A DNA stretch of 64,000 bases from an uncultured Aquimarina sp. (GTDB lineage Bacteria > Bacteroidota > Bacteroidia > Flavobacteriales > Flavobacteriaceae): NCBI GenBank assembly GCA_947500545.1, contig CANMSO010000001.1, forward strand, positions 868,001 through 932,000, written 5' to 3'. Positions 9,185-19,016 of the stretch are shown in pieces. Below the pieces are notes generated by a model, which worked only from the letters and a program-made list of their open reading frames with translations, was not told the DNA's origin and ran no database searches. Position 1 is the first letter of the stretch. Each line of letters opens with the position of its first letter. Made by a program: the position numbers and the translations under genes.

Positions 9185-10849
9185 ATGAGCCCTAAATCTA
9201 TTCTGTTGTTTGCTACCCTTTTTCTATTTGGGTTAATGGCTTCAGCACAATATACTGAGAAGATCAACAGTAACAGACCCGGTACTTCTCAAGGTGCTTT
9301 CTCGGTTGGTAATAATGTTTTACAACTAGAAGGTGGTTTTGGTTTTGGAAAAGAGAAACATAAGATATTAGATACTAAAACTAATATCTTTAATTTTGAT
9401 TACTCGGTAAGATACGGACTTCTTATAGAACAGCTAGAAATTAGATTAAATGGTCGATATAGAGCTGATGGTGTTACACAGACCATCGGTGCCAATGAAC
9501 AAAAAATAAAAAGAAGTAATTTTGAAATAAATACCATAGGTGCTAAATACCTTATATATGATCCTTATAAAAAACCTAAGGAAAAAGATTCTACGGATTA
9601 TAAAAGTTTAAAAAGCTGGAAAGAACATTATAGATTTAAATGGAAAACCCTTATACCTGCAGTTTCTGCATATGCAGGTGCAAATTTTGTGGCTTCAGAC
9701 AATCCATTTACTTTTCCTGGAGACGCAAGTATTAGCCCCAAATTTGTAATAGCCACTCAAAATAACTGGACAACACGTTATGGTGGTGATTGGGCTTTTG
9801 TTACCAACCTTATTATAGACAAAATAACTACAGATAATCCAGCGTACGGTTTAATCGTTACAGCAACACATACCATAAATGAAACATGGGCTGGTTTTGC
9901 AGAGTATCAAGTGCAAAAAAGTGATTTTTATAGTGATAATATCATGAGAATTGGTGGCGCTTACTTGTTTGATCAAGATCTACAGTTTGACGCCAACATT
10001 GCATTTAATTTCAAAGATACTCCATCTGTTTTTACCTGTAGTTTTGGTGCTTCATACAGGTTTGATTGGCACACCAAGGATGAAATCATAGAGCAACCAG
10101 GATTAGAAGGTGGTGTAAAAGATGGTGAAGAAGAAGATGAAGAACAAGAAGGCGAAGAAGATGAAGATGGGATTGAAGGAGAGCTTGATGAATTGGATGG
10201 AATTGAAAATGATAGTCTAAAATTAGAAAGGACTCCATTTGTCAACGATTTTGAAGATGATGGCTTTAGAGATGAAATGGAACAAGATCTAGACCAAAGG
10301 CGTACAGAAGAGCGATTAGAGCGTGAACGAATTGAGCAGGAAAAGGTTGATAAAAAGGAAGGTAAGAAATTTAAGAAAGAGGAATCTAGACGCTTAAAGC
10401 GTGAAGCCAAAGAAGCTAGAGCTGCAGAAAAAGCCGCAGAAAAAGCAGAAAAGGATAAGGCCAAGATGATTCAGGATATTGATGCCGAACTTGATAAAAT
10501 GGAACAAAATAAAGGTGTTGATCAAGAGCTTGAAGATCTAGACAGACAACTCAAAGAACTCGAGAACATGGAAAAAGAGCTCAATCTTGAGGAGGAAAAA
10601 CCTGAGGAAAAACCTGAAGAAAAGAAGGAAGAAGAGGTCGACGTAGACGCAGAGTATGATAAGTATCAAAAAGAGCAGGAAAAAAATAAAAAGGCAGAAG
10701 AAAAACGTAGAAAGAAGGAGGAGAAAAAACGCTTAAAAGACGAAAAGAAGAGAAAAAAAGAAGAAGAAAAGCGCAAGAGCCAAGAGAAAAAAGACGATAG
10801 TAAAGATCAAGATATTGATGAGGAATTAGAAAAATTTGATCAATTATAA
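9185..10849 (+). CDS. Outer membrane porin-like barrel with long charged coiled-coil tail
   Basis: 554 residues from ATG 9185; a start at 9041 would put 48 residues before a good signal peptide (FATLFLFGLMASAQ). Residues 22-310 contain NSNRPGTSQGAFSVGNNVLQLEGG and alternating beta strands, like the flavobacterial 'transporter' family related to MetA-pathway phenol degradation porins. From about residue 315 the sequence is an acidic region, then alternating Glu/Lys repeats (EEKRKSQEKK type) for about 230 residues, predicted coiled coil. The charged tail on a barrel protein is unusual. Function unknown. Confidence 0.65.
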   Translation: MSPKSILLFATLFLFGLMASAQYTEKINSNRPGTSQGAFSVGNNVLQLEGGFGFGKEKHKILDTKTNIFNFDYSVRYGLLIEQLEIRLNGRYRADGVTQTIGANEQKIKRSNFEINTIGAKYLIYDPYKKPKEKDSTDYKSLKSWKEHYRFKWKTLIPAVSAYAGANFVASDNPFTFPGDASISPKFVIATQNNWTTRYGGDWAFVTNLIIDKITTDNPAYGLIVTATHTINETWAGFAEYQVQKSDFYSDNIMRIGGAYLFDQDLQFDANIAFNFKDTPSVFTCSFGASYRFDWHTKDEIIEQPGLEGGVKDGEEEDEEQEGEEDEDGIEGELDELDGIENDSLKLERTPFVNDFEDDGFRDEMEQDLDQRRTEERLERERIEQEKVDKKEGKKFKKEESRRLKREAKEARAAEKAAEKAEKDKAKMIQDIDAELDKMEQNKGVDQELEDLDRQLKELENMEKELNLEEEKPEEKPEEKKEEEVDVDAEYDKYQKEQEKNKKAEEKRRKKEEKKRLKDEKKRKKEEEKRKSQEKKDDSKDQDIDEELEKFDQL

Positions 10850-10988
10850 TAGTCATTAAGAAAGGTAGACGAGAACTTTTAACATATACTGAGATCAAAA
10901 AACTCTAATGCAGTTGGCAAAATGATCCATAAGCAATAATAATATTTAATAAAAGGGTTATATATTTGCTACGAATTAGAGATGATAT

Positions 10989-12107
10989 ATGATTACGATT
11001 AAAGAAATTACTTCAAAGGGAGATTTAACGACATTTGTTAAATTTCCTTTTGAATTATACAAAAACTCCCCCTATTATGTTCCTTCTATTATCAAAGAAG
11101 AACGGGATGTAATGAACCCTAAAAAAAATCCGGTTTTCAAGAATTCTGATGCTAAATATTTCCTGGCTTATAAAGGTGATAAAATTGTTGGACGAATAGC
11201 GGCAATAATAAATTGGATTGAGGTAAATGAACAAAAAAAACCAAAGGTTCGTTTTGGTTGGTTTGATGTAATTGACGATATAGAGGTTACAAAAGCTTTA
11301 TTACAAAAAGTTGCCGAATATGGCGCTACACATTCTTTAGAATACATGGAAGGGCCTGTTGGATTTTCAAACATGGATAAAGCCGGTATTTTAATCAAAG
11401 GGTTTGAGGAATTAAACACCATGATCACTTGGTATAATTATCCATATTACTCAAAGCATTTGGAGCAATTAGATTTTGAACCTGCTGCAACTTGGGTTGA
11501 ATACAAAATAAAAATTCCTAAGCAAACAAAAGAAAAAGTAGTAAAGTTTGCTAAAGTCATTACGGAACGATATGAGCTTCAATTGCTTAAATTTAAGAAA
11601 AGTAAAGAAATTCTTAAGTATGCAGATGATATGTTTGAGTTACTAAACAAAACATATAGTAGTTTACAAACATATGTGCCCATCCAACAATATCAGGTTG
11701 ATATGTATAAGAAAAAGTACCTACCCTATCTTAATCCAGAATATATCACTTGTATTGCGGATAAAACAGGAAAACTAATTGCTTTTTCAATTGTTATGCC
11801 TTCGTTTTCAAAAGCTTTAAAGAAAATGAACGGGAAAATATACCCTTTACGCTTTCTACATATCTTAAAAGCACAGCGTAGAAATGATACTGCAGCTTTT
11901 TATCTGATTGGCGTTGATCCGCAATATCAAAATAAGGGTGTTACTGCACTAATCTTTAAAGAAATGAATGAAGCCTTCCTTCGTAACGGAATTGAAATGG
12001 TGGAAACAAACCCTGAATTGGAAGAAAACAAAGCCATTCAGGCACTTTGGAATGGCTACGAGCATGAACAGCATAAGATGCGAAGAACATTCAGGAAAAA
12101 CATTTAG
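10989..12107 (+). CDS. GNAT-like N-acetyltransferase family protein
   Basis: 372 residues, cytoplasmic. The N-terminal part (FPFELYKNSPYYVPSI) and the C-terminal GNAT-like segment (YLIGVDPQYQNKGVTALIFKEM, acetyl-CoA loop region Q-x-x-G) match a Bacteroidota family often annotated as N-acetyltransferase or, misleadingly, GTP cyclohydrolase. The acceptor substrate is unknown. It stands alone and is closed by the bidirectional terminator at 12113. Confidence 0.7.
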   Translation: MITIKEITSKGDLTTFVKFPFELYKNSPYYVPSIIKEERDVMNPKKNPVFKNSDAKYFLAYKGDKIVGRIAAIINWIEVNEQKKPKVRFGWFDVIDDIEVTKALLQKVAEYGATHSLEYMEGPVGFSNMDKAGILIKGFEELNTMITWYNYPYYSKHLEQLDFEPAATWVEYKIKIPKQTKEKVVKFAKVITERYELQLLKFKKSKEILKYADDMFELLNKTYSSLQTYVPIQQYQVDMYKKKYLPYLNPEYITCIADKTGKLIAFSIVMPSFSKALKKMNGKIYPLRFLHILKAQRRNDTAAFYLIGVDPQYQNKGVTALIFKEMNEAFLRNGIEMVETNPELEENKAIQALWNGYEHEQHKMRRTFRKNI

Positions 12108-12112
12108 CAACC

Positions 12113-12143
12113 AAAAAAACCACTAAAAATTAGTGGTTTTTTT
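12113..12143. terminator. Bidirectional terminator
   Basis: Arms AAAAAAACCACTAA and TTAGTGGTTTTTTT with a 3-base loop lie between convergent genes ending at 12107 and 12165. A-run on one side and T-run on the other make it work in both directions. Confidence 0.85.
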
Positions 12144-12164
12144 GGTTTAATATATATCTTTTAC

Positions 12165-13424
12165 TTACTCCCCCATTGCAGCGGCAACAGCAGCTGACAT
12201 GCGTTTATAAGTTCCATTCTCTAAACGTTCACGTATTGCAGAAAATGCAATTAATGTTTCCTCTATATCTTCCATAGTATGAGAAGCCGTAGGAATCAAT
12301 CTCAATAAAATCAGTCCTTTTGGAATAACCGGATATACTACTATAGAACAGAAAATACCATGATTCTCTCTAAGATCCTTTACCAAAGCCATTGCCTCAG
12401 GAATACTTCCTTTTAAATATACAGGGGTAACACAACTTTGTGTAGTACCTAGGTCAAATCCTCGATCTCTCAAACCATTTTGTAATGCATTTACATTCTC
12501 CCACAGTTTTGCTTTCAACTCTGGCATAGTTCTAAGCATATCCAGACGTTTCAAAGCCCCAACCACAAGCTGCATCTGAAGTGATTTTGCAAACATCTGG
12601 GAACGTAGGTTATATTTCAAATAATCTATTATCTCCTGATCTGCTGCGATAAAAGCTCCTGTACTTGCCATAGATTTTGCAAAAGTTGCAAAGTATACAT
12701 CTATTTGATCCTGAACACCTTGCTCCTCTCCTGTTCCAGCTCCCGTAGCTCCCAAAGTACCAAAACCATGAGCATCATCTACAAACAATCTGAAATTATA
12801 TTTTTCTTTTAATGCAACTATTTCTTTAAGCCTTCCTTGCTCTCCACGCATTCCAAAAACACCTTCAGAAATTAGTAAAATCCCACCTCCGGTTTTTTCA
12901 GCCATTTTAGTGGCGCGCATTAAATTTTTGTCAATACTCTCGATATCGTTATGACGATACGTATATCTTTTTCCTTGATGTAATCTTACACCATCAATAA
13001 TACAAGCATGCGCATCTACATCATAAACAATGATATCATCTTTACTAACTAAAGCATCAATAGTAGATACCATTCCCTGATATCCGAAATTTAATAAATA
13101 TGCAGCTTCTTTATCAACAAATTCTGCTAGTTCATTTTGTAATTGTTCATGAAGATCTGTGTGACCACTCATCATTCTTGCTCCCATTGGGTATGCCGAA
13201 CCATAAGCCGCTGCTGCCTCTGCATCAACCTTACGCACTTCTTCTTTGTCAGCAAGTCCTAAATAATCATTAATACTCCAAGTGATTACTTCACGCCCCT
13301 GAAACCTCATTCTATTTGATATAGGACCTTCTAATTTTGGAAAAACAAAATATCCTTCTGCCTGGTCTGCCCATTTTCCTAATGGTCCTTTGTCTTCATA
13401 AATTTTATCAAATAAATCTCTCAT
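12165..13424 (-). CDS. PLP-dependent alpha-oxoamine synthase, probable cysteate (sulfonolipid) or serine acyltransferase
   Basis: 419 residues, fold-type I aminotransferase of the alpha-oxoamine synthase family (serine palmitoyltransferase, KBL, AONS). Visible motifs are DDAHGFGTLG (cofactor region) and TFAKSMASTGAF with the Schiff-base Lys near residue 247. It condenses an amino acid with an acyl thioester. The flavobacterial N-terminus (YFVFPKLEGPISNRM) differs from Bacteroides serine palmitoyltransferase. The neighbouring cysteine/cysteate synthase-like gene upstream suggests the sulfonolipid (capnine) route, in which cysteate is acylated. The substrate is inferred from this pairing; a sphingolipid role is the alternative. 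Confidence 0.7.
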   Translation of the reverse strand: MRDLFDKIYEDKGPLGKWADQAEGYFVFPKLEGPISNRMRFQGREVITWSINDYLGLADKEEVRKVDAEAAAAYGSAYPMGARMMSGHTDLHEQLQNELAEFVDKEAAYLLNFGYQGMVSTIDALVSKDDIIVYDVDAHACIIDGVRLHQGKRYTYRHNDIESIDKNLMRATKMAEKTGGGILLISEGVFGMRGEQGRLKEIVALKEKYNFRLFVDDAHGFGTLGATGAGTGEEQGVQDQIDVYFATFAKSMASTGAFIAADQEIIDYLKYNLRSQMFAKSLQMQLVVGALKRLDMLRTMPELKAKLWENVNALQNGLRDRGFDLGTTQSCVTPVYLKGSIPEAMALVKDLRENHGIFCSIVVYPVIPKGLILLRLIPTASHTMEDIEETLIAFSAIRERLENGTYKRMSAAVAAAMGE

Positions 13425-13654
13425 CTATCAAAAATTGTTTCTTATAAGTGTGCGAAAATACGGAAAATTGATTTGATGACATAATTATATTCAAATTCAC
13501 TTTTAGAAAGATTAATTTTAACAATTCTAGACATATCACTTCTCATAAAGAGCAGTATTATAGGGTTTCATGTTAATTTAATGAAGAAAAATCATAACCA
13601 ACAACACCAAAAAAAAGTGCTATTTCCCTAAAAAAGCTCGAATTATCGAATAAA

Positions 13655-13683
13655 AAAAGCATCCCTTTTATCAGGATGCTTTT
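13655..13683 (-). terminator. Terminator of the 13706 gene
   Basis: Arms AAAAGCATCC and GGATGCTTTT with a 9-base loop; on the minus strand the hairpin is followed by a run of T. It separates the 13706 and 12165 genes into distinct transcripts, at least partly. Positions 13425-13650 show no gene. Confidence 0.8.
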
Positions 13684-13705
13684 GAAAATTTTAATTTTTT
13701 ATATT

Positions 13706-14746
13706 TTATTTAATGAATTCAACCTTTGTAGCATCAACTTCATGCTTACTATCAAAAAATCCTTGCTCCATCATCCAATCATCACTAAATACTTTACTCA
13801 TATATCTTGACCCATGATCTGGTAGGATTACTACTACATTACTATTATCATCAAATTCTCCTTGAGCAGCAAGTTGTTTAATTCCTTGTATTGCTGCACC
13901 ACTAGTATACCCTAAGAACATTCCTTCTTTTTTTGCAATTTCTCTAGCCGTATGAGCACTATCTTCATCATTTACCTTTTCAAACCTATCTATAGCTTCA
14001 AAATCTGTAGCGGTAGGAATAAGGTTTTTTCCTAAACCTTCTATACGATATGGATAAATTTCTTCCTGATCAAACTCTTTGGTCTCGTGATATTTTTTAA
14101 GAACAGAACCGTAAGCATCAATACCTAAAACTCTAACATCTTGATTTTTTTCCTTTAAGTATCTGGCAGTACCTGATATTGTACCTCCTGTTCCGCAGCA
14201 CGCTACAAAATGAGTAAGTTGACCATTGGTTTGATTCCAAATCTCTGGTCCGGTAGAATTATAGTGTGCATCAATATTTAATTCATTAAAATACTGATTT
14301 ATATATACCGATCCTTTTATTTCTTCGTGTAATCTTTTTGCTACTTGATAATAAGATCTAGGATCATCTGCACTCACGTGTGCTGGACAAACATAAACCT
14401 TAGCCCCCATATTCTTAAGCATCGCAATTTTATCTTTCGATGATTTAGAGCTTACTGCAAGAATACAATCGTATCCTTTGATCACACTAACCATCGCTAA
14501 ACTAAAACCAGTATTACCACTAGTAGTTTCTATTATGGTATCACCCGGTTTAAGAATGCCTTTTTTCTCTGCTTGCTCAATAATATATAGTGCAATTCTA
14601 TCTTTGGTAGAATGCCCAGGATTAAAAGATTCTATTTTTGCATAGTAATTACCTGGAAAGCCTTTCAAAATTCTGTTCAATTTTACAAGTGGTGTATTAC
14701 CTATAAGTTCTAGAACATTATTGTAAGCCTGTATATTTTCTTTCAT
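13706..14746 (-). CDS. PLP-dependent cysteine synthase-family enzyme, candidate cysteate synthase
   Basis: 346 residues, fold-type II. Motifs: [12 protein letters not shown] at 13-24, NPGHSTKDR with the PLP Lys at 48, TSGNTG at 75-80, phosphate-binding GTGGTISG near 178, YTSGAA near 268. Typical cysteine synthases have GSVKDR; here it is HSTKDR, which marks a divergent branch. Directly upstream of an oxoamine synthase gene on the same strand, it may make L-cysteate for sulfonolipid synthesis, as described for capnine-producing Bacteroidota. Ordinary cysteine or cystathionine synthesis cannot be excluded. Confidence 0.65.
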   Translation of the reverse strand: MKENIQAYNNVLELIGNTPLVKLNRILKGFPGNYYAKIESFNPGHSTKDRIALYIIEQAEKKGILKPGDTIIETTSGNTGFSLAMVSVIKGYDCILAVSSKSSKDKIAMLKNMGAKVYVCPAHVSADDPRSYYQVAKRLHEEIKGSVYINQYFNELNIDAHYNSTGPEIWNQTNGQLTHFVACCGTGGTISGTARYLKEKNQDVRVLGIDAYGSVLKKYHETKEFDQEEIYPYRIEGLGKNLIPTATDFEAIDRFEKVNDEDSAHTAREIAKKEGMFLGYTSGAAIQGIKQLAAQGEFDDNSNVVVILPDHGSRYMSKVFSDDWMMEQGFFDSKHEVDATKVEFIK

Positions 14747-14820
14747 ATAGTTGTGTTTTGACAGGTTCGTGGAATAAAACGGGGGTCCACCAACTGCTAT
14801 AAAAACCCGTCAAAGTTACA
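14747..14820 (-). promoter_or_regulatory. Promoter and GC-richer leader of the cysteate synthase-like gene
   Basis: On the minus strand TAACTTTG (a TAnnTTTG -7 box) lies at about 14811-14818. It is followed by a ~60-base leader that is more GC-rich than its surroundings and can pair ACGGG with CCCGT. It could be a structured regulatory leader; no known riboswitch class is recognised. Confidence 0.3.
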
Positions 14821-14833
14821 TTAAATTTTTCAA

Positions 14834-16969
14834 TTACTCTTCTATACCTTCTAAATCTAATAAAAATGCATATTCTTCAGCTACTTCTTTCAATGCCTCA
14901 AATCGTCCTGATGCACCGCCATGTCCGGCTTCCATGTTTGTGTGCAATAACAATAAATTATCATCAGTTTTTAATTCTCTTAATTTTGCAATCCATTTTG
15001 CCGGTTCCCAGTATTGCACCTGAGAATCATGTAATCCAGTAGTTACTAACATATTTGGATATTCTTGAGCAATTACATTATCATAAGGCGAATATGATTT
15101 CATATAGAGATAGTATTTTTTCTCATTGGGGTTGCCCCATTCATCATATTCTCCAGTTGTAAGAGGTATGCTGTCATCTAGCATTGTTGTTACAACATCC
15201 ACAAAAGGAACCGCTGCAACCACACCATTATATAGTTCGGGTGCCATATTAACCACCGCACCCATTAATAAGCCTCCTGCAGAACCACCCATGGCATACA
15301 AATGATCCTTTGATGTATATCCTTCTGCAATCAAAAATTTTGAGCAATCAATAAAATCAGTAAATGTATTTTTTTTCTTAAATAATTTTCCATCTTCATA
15401 CCATGCTCTACCCAAGTATTCTCCTCCACGGATATGGGCAATTGCATAAATGAAACCTCTATCTAGTAAACTCAAACGTGCTGTAGAAAAATACGGATCA
15501 ATAGTTGAGCCATAAGAACCATAAGCATATTGTAGTACAGGGTTATTTCCATCTTTTTTTATCCCTTTTCTATATACCATAGAGATCGGTACTTTGGTGC
15601 CATCTGCGGCAGTAGCCCATACTCTTTCTGAAACATAGTTGTTCTTATCAAACTTGCCTCCAAGTACTTCTTGCTCCTTTTTCACTTCCTTCTCCATCGT
15701 TTCCATATCAAAATCGATTACAGAATTAGGGGTTGTAAGTGAGTTATAAGCGTATCGTAACGTTTTCGTATCAAAATCCGGATTTGTACCTACGTATGCT
15801 GTATATGTCTCATTATCAAAAGGAAGATAATAATCTGCCTTAGCATCCCATCGCTTTATATTAATTTTGTTAAGACCATTACTACGTTCACTAATAACAT
15901 AATAATCTTTAAAAATCTCAATATCTTCTAATAATACATCTTCTCTATGGGGTATAACATCTTTCCAATTTTCTTTACTAGTATTTCCCTCTGGAACTTT
16001 CACTAGTTTAAAATTCTTGGCATCATCGGCATTGGTAAGAACATAGAAATGATCTTTATAATGTGCAATACCATACTCTACGCCTCTTGTTCTAGGTTGA
16101 AAAACCTTAAACTCACCCATAGGGTCATCTGCTCTTAATATCCTATACTCTGAAGTAAGTGTGCTACCAGAACCTATAACCAAATATTTTTTTGATTTGG
16201 TTTTATAAACAAACGTATAAAAGGTATCATCTTTTTCATTAAAAATCTCAACATCCTCAGATGTAGGTGTTCCCAGCACATGTCTATAAATTCTATCAGA
16301 TCTTAAAGTTTCATCATCTTTTTTAGTATAAAACAATGTTTTACTATCGGCCGCCCAAGTACTTCCTCCTGTAGTAATCTCAAGAGTTTCAGGATAAACT
16401 TTACCTGTTTCAAGATTTTTAATTCGTATAGTATACTTACGTCTACTTACCGTGTCAACACCAAATGCAATCAATTTATTATCTGGACTTACATTTAGAC
16501 CAACCATTCTAAAATAGCTATGCCCTTCTGCTTCTTTATTACAATCAAAAAGTATTTCTTCTGGGGCTTCTAAGGTTTCTTTTTTTCGAGAATAGATTGG
16601 ATAGTCCTTACCTTTTTCAAATCGTGTAATATACCAGTACCCATTGAGTTTATAAGGAACAGAAGAATCATCTTCTTTAATACGGCCTTTCATTTCTTCA
16701 AAAAGATCAGATTGAAATTCTTTTGTATGAGCCGTTATTTTATCATTATAATCATTCTCTCTTTCCAAATAATCTATTACCTCAGGGTTTTCTCGATCAT
16801 TCAGCCAAAAATAATTATCAACTCTAACATCACCATGCTTTTCAAGGCTTGTGGATTTCTTTTCTGCTATCGGAGCTTGTATTTTTGTTTCCAAATTTGT
16901 ACCAGTATTATTTTTACACGAAGTTGCAAAAATAAGGGATATTAAAAAGATAAAGCACGAAGTTTTCAT
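14834..16969 (-). CDS. Oligopeptidase B-like S9 serine peptidase, lipoprotein
   Basis: 711 residues, size of the S9A family. A lipoprotein signal ends at FATSC (Cys18), so it is probably anchored in the envelope. An N-terminal beta-propeller region is followed by an alpha/beta-hydrolase domain with the nucleophile Ser in GGSAGG near 561, Asp in LHDSQ near 646 and His in EAGHGG near 680. It cleaves short peptides, in oligopeptidase B after basic residues. Divergent from ybaB. Positions and triad order fit a functional enzyme. Confidence 0.9.
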   Translation of the reverse strand: MKTSCFIFLISLIFATSCKNNTGTNLETKIQAPIAEKKSTSLEKHGDVRVDNYFWLNDRENPEVIDYLERENDYNDKITAHTKEFQSDLFEEMKGRIKEDDSSVPYKLNGYWYITRFEKGKDYPIYSRKKETLEAPEEILFDCNKEAEGHSYFRMVGLNVSPDNKLIAFGVDTVSRRKYTIRIKNLETGKVYPETLEITTGGSTWAADSKTLFYTKKDDETLRSDRIYRHVLGTPTSEDVEIFNEKDDTFYTFVYKTKSKKYLVIGSGSTLTSEYRILRADDPMGEFKVFQPRTRGVEYGIAHYKDHFYVLTNADDAKNFKLVKVPEGNTSKENWKDVIPHREDVLLEDIEIFKDYYVISERSNGLNKINIKRWDAKADYYLPFDNETYTAYVGTNPDFDTKTLRYAYNSLTTPNSVIDFDMETMEKEVKKEQEVLGGKFDKNNYVSERVWATAADGTKVPISMVYRKGIKKDGNNPVLQYAYGSYGSTIDPYFSTARLSLLDRGFIYAIAHIRGGEYLGRAWYEDGKLFKKKNTFTDFIDCSKFLIAEGYTSKDHLYAMGGSAGGLLMGAVVNMAPELYNGVVAAVPFVDVVTTMLDDSIPLTTGEYDEWGNPNEKKYYLYMKSYSPYDNVIAQEYPNMLVTTGLHDSQVQYWEPAKWIAKLRELKTDDNLLLLHTNMEAGHGGASGRFEALKEVAEEYAFLLDLEGIEE

Positions 16970-17039
16970 AATAATCTCTTAGTTTATTAACAGCCAAAAT
17001 ACTAATTTTGTATTTATAATTTTTAAAATAAAACACAAT

Positions 17040-17366
17040 ATGTTTGGAGATATGATGGGCATGATGGGAAAACTTAAAGAAGCCCAGAAAAAAGTTGAAG
17101 AAACAAAAAAAAGACTAGATACTGTTTTGATCGATGAAAGTAGTTCTGACAACCTTCTTAAAGTTACTATAACGGCTAACAGAAAAATTAATGGTATAAC
17201 TATTGATGATTCATTACTAAAGGATAAAGAGCAACTAGAAGATTATCTAATTTTAACGATTAATAAGGCTATCGAGAAAGCTACAAAAATTCAAGAATCA
17301 GAATTAGGAGCTGCGGCCAAAGAAGGAATGCCAAATATTCCTGGATTGGATTCTTTTATGAAATAA
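17040..17366 (+). CDS. YbaB/EbfC family nucleoid-associated protein
   Basis: 108 residues, the family's usual length. The N-terminus [20 protein letters not shown] and the central beta region ([19 protein letters not shown]) are diagnostic. It forms dimers that bind DNA. In many bacteria the gene sits by dnaX/recR; here it precedes a thioredoxin-like gene by 32 bases, which suggests co-transcription. Confidence 0.9.
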   Translation: MFGDMMGMMGKLKEAQKKVEETKKRLDTVLIDESSSDNLLKVTITANRKINGITIDDSLLKDKEQLEDYLILTINKAIEKATKIQESELGAAAKEGMPNIPGLDSFMK

Positions 17367-17398
17367 TTCCTTATATTTTATGAACTAATTTTATTGAA

Positions 17399-17851
17399 AT
17401 GAAATACTTACTTATCATTCTTAGCTTAACTTGTACCATCTCATTTGCTCAAGATAACGCCTCTAGTTCTAAAACCAAATGGGTACAAAATTTTGAGAAG
17501 GCAAAACATAAGGCCGAAAATAATGAGAAATCTATTTTAATGTATTTTACAGGGAGTGATTGGTGCATGCCATGTATTATGCTAAAAGAGGATTTTTTTG
17601 AAAGTGAGAAGTTTAAAGACTATAAAGATTCTTTTGTATTTGTAAAAGTTGATATCCCAAGAAATCAAGATCTTCTAACAGAGAAACAAATCGAACACAA
17701 TTATTCACTGCTAGAAAAATATAATACAAGTAAAGTTTTTCCATTGATAACAATTTTGTCATCAAAAGGAGATGTTCTTGAGAAAGTCTCTGGTTACAAC
17801 GCAATGAGAGATCCTTCAAATTATTTCGAATTATTAGATAAATTCAAATAA
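17399..17851 (+). CDS. Periplasmic thioredoxin-fold protein
   Basis: 150 residues. Signal peptide 1-17 (cleaved after SFA). Thioredoxin active site GSDWCMPC with Cys56 and Cys59. A later cis-Pro region (KVFPLITIL) completes the fold. This WC-x-x-C variety (thioredoxin_7 or DUF255-like) is common in Bacteroidota and would reduce or form disulfides in the periplasm. Its partner is unknown. It probably shares a transcript with ybaB. Confidence 0.8.
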   Translation: MKYLLIILSLTCTISFAQDNASSSKTKWVQNFEKAKHKAENNEKSILMYFTGSDWCMPCIMLKEDFFESEKFKDYKDSFVFVKVDIPRNQDLLTEKQIEHNYSLLEKYNTSKVFPLITILSSKGDVLEKVSGYNAMRDPSNYFELLDKFK

Positions 17852-17857
17852 AAAAAA

Positions 17858-17882
17858 GCCTGATGTAATTCACACATCAGGC
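17858..17882. terminator. Bidirectional terminator
   Basis: Perfect 9-bp arms GCCTGATGT and ACATCAGGC with an A-run before and a T-run after, between the convergent genes ending at 17851 and 17913. Confidence 0.9.
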
Positions 17883-17912
17883 TTTTTTAAAGATGATTCC
17901 AATCAATTAAAC

Positions 17913-19016
17913 TTATTGAATTAATCTAAATTCAGTTCTTCTGTTAGATGCATGTTGTCTCTCTGTACAAGTCACGCCATCTGCACATCTATTTTTAAGT
18001 CTATCCTCTCCGTAACCATTCGCAATCAGACGACTATTATTTACTCCTTTAGAGATTAAATAGTTTACTACAGATTGTGCTCTCTTATCTGAAAGAGCTT
18101 TGTTACTTGACTTAGACCCTCTAGCATCTGTATGAGAAGCTATTTCCATTTTAGTACCAGGATTATTTGCTAATACTGGCATTAATCTAGTATCAATAAT
18201 ACTTTTAGCTTCTGGAGTTAAAGTAGCGCTTCCGAGGTTCCAATTAATTGGTAATGCAGAATACTCAACTAATGAACATTCAACTTCTTTCCAAACAGTA
18301 AGTCCACCTTTTTGGTTTAACACCTCTTTAGAAACTTCTTTATATGTCGCTGGTATAACTACTTCTTCTGTATATGCATCCTTAACTAGTACAGTTTTGG
18401 TTACAGTTCCATATTCTTCAGGAATTACTTCTTCTACAACTCTTGCGGGAGATACTAAAACTCTTTTTGTATAGGTTCCTGTTTGTTCTGCAATAGCAGA
18501 ACTTTTCGTAGTTGCGTCTGCACCTAATGTTTTTACAGGAATAGTTGTAAATTCTGCAGGATACCCTTTATAACACCAGTAACGGCAGTCATCAGGATTA
18601 CCTGAAGCACAATCAGGAGCCGGAGCTCCCAGTTCCCATTGCGCATAAGCGGGCTTTATCTCTACAGTTTCTGCACCACTAGCTAATTTAGCAGGAATAA
18701 TCTTTAAAGCCGAAGCACCTTGTTTTTTGATAAAAGTCACGGTTTCAGTAGCATATTTAGCAGGAACAACTACTAATTTTTTTGAAGCTTCTTTTACGAT
18801 TACTTTTTCTGTTACAGTTTCATAAGTTGCAGGAAAAGTTTTAAGTTTTCTGTATTCTGGTGTTACCTGTACTTTTACAGTTTGATTTTCATAAACATCC
18901 GGAGTAGTACAACGGATATAGCATTTTCCTGGTTCTGGATTTTGAGGAAGGTCTTGTTGGGCGTTGGCATTATAGCCAAAAAGTAAAACTAATGCCCCTA
19001 ATACGATTTTTTTCAT
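17913..19016 (-). CDS. OmpA-family outer membrane/periplasmic protein with repeat region
   Basis: 367 residues with signal peptide (cleavage after NAQ, residue 19). Residues 45-245 hold several imperfect repeats of the form E-x-V-T-x-x-V-x-V-K-x-A followed by VPA-x-Y. Residues 255-367 are an OmpA/MotB peptidoglycan-binding domain with SHTDARGS, SNKALSDKRAQSVV and NRRTEF. The C-terminal domain would hold the envelope to peptidoglycan. The function of the repeat region is unknown. Monocistronic. Confidence 0.85.
   Translation of the reverse strand: MKKIVLGALVLLFGYNANAQQDLPQNPEPGKCYIRCTTPDVYENQTVKVQVTPEYRKLKTFPATYETVTEKVIVKEASKKLVVVPAKYATETVTFIKKQGASALKIIPAKLASGAETVEIKPAYAQWELGAPAPDCASGNPDDCRYWCYKGYPAEFTTIPVKTLGADATTKSSAIAEQTGTYTKRVLVSPARVVEEVIPEEYGTVTKTVLVKDAYTEEVVIPATYKEVSKEVLNQKGGLTVWKEVECSLVEYSALPINWNLGSATLTPEAKSIIDTRLMPVLANNPGTKMEIASHTDARGSKSSNKALSDKRAQSVVNYLISKGVNNSRLIANGYGEDRLKNRCADGVTCTERQHASNRRTEFRLIQ

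Noticed and set aside
9085..9267. Longer form of the 8815 gene starting at 9267
   Set aside because: The added 61 residues would run over the promoter and start of the divergent porin gene and precede the natural N-terminal helix.
9973..10464. 163-codon minus-strand frame, Ser-rich
   Set aside because: Mirror of the Glu/Lys-rich coding strand; composition follows from the antisense of GAA/AAG codons.
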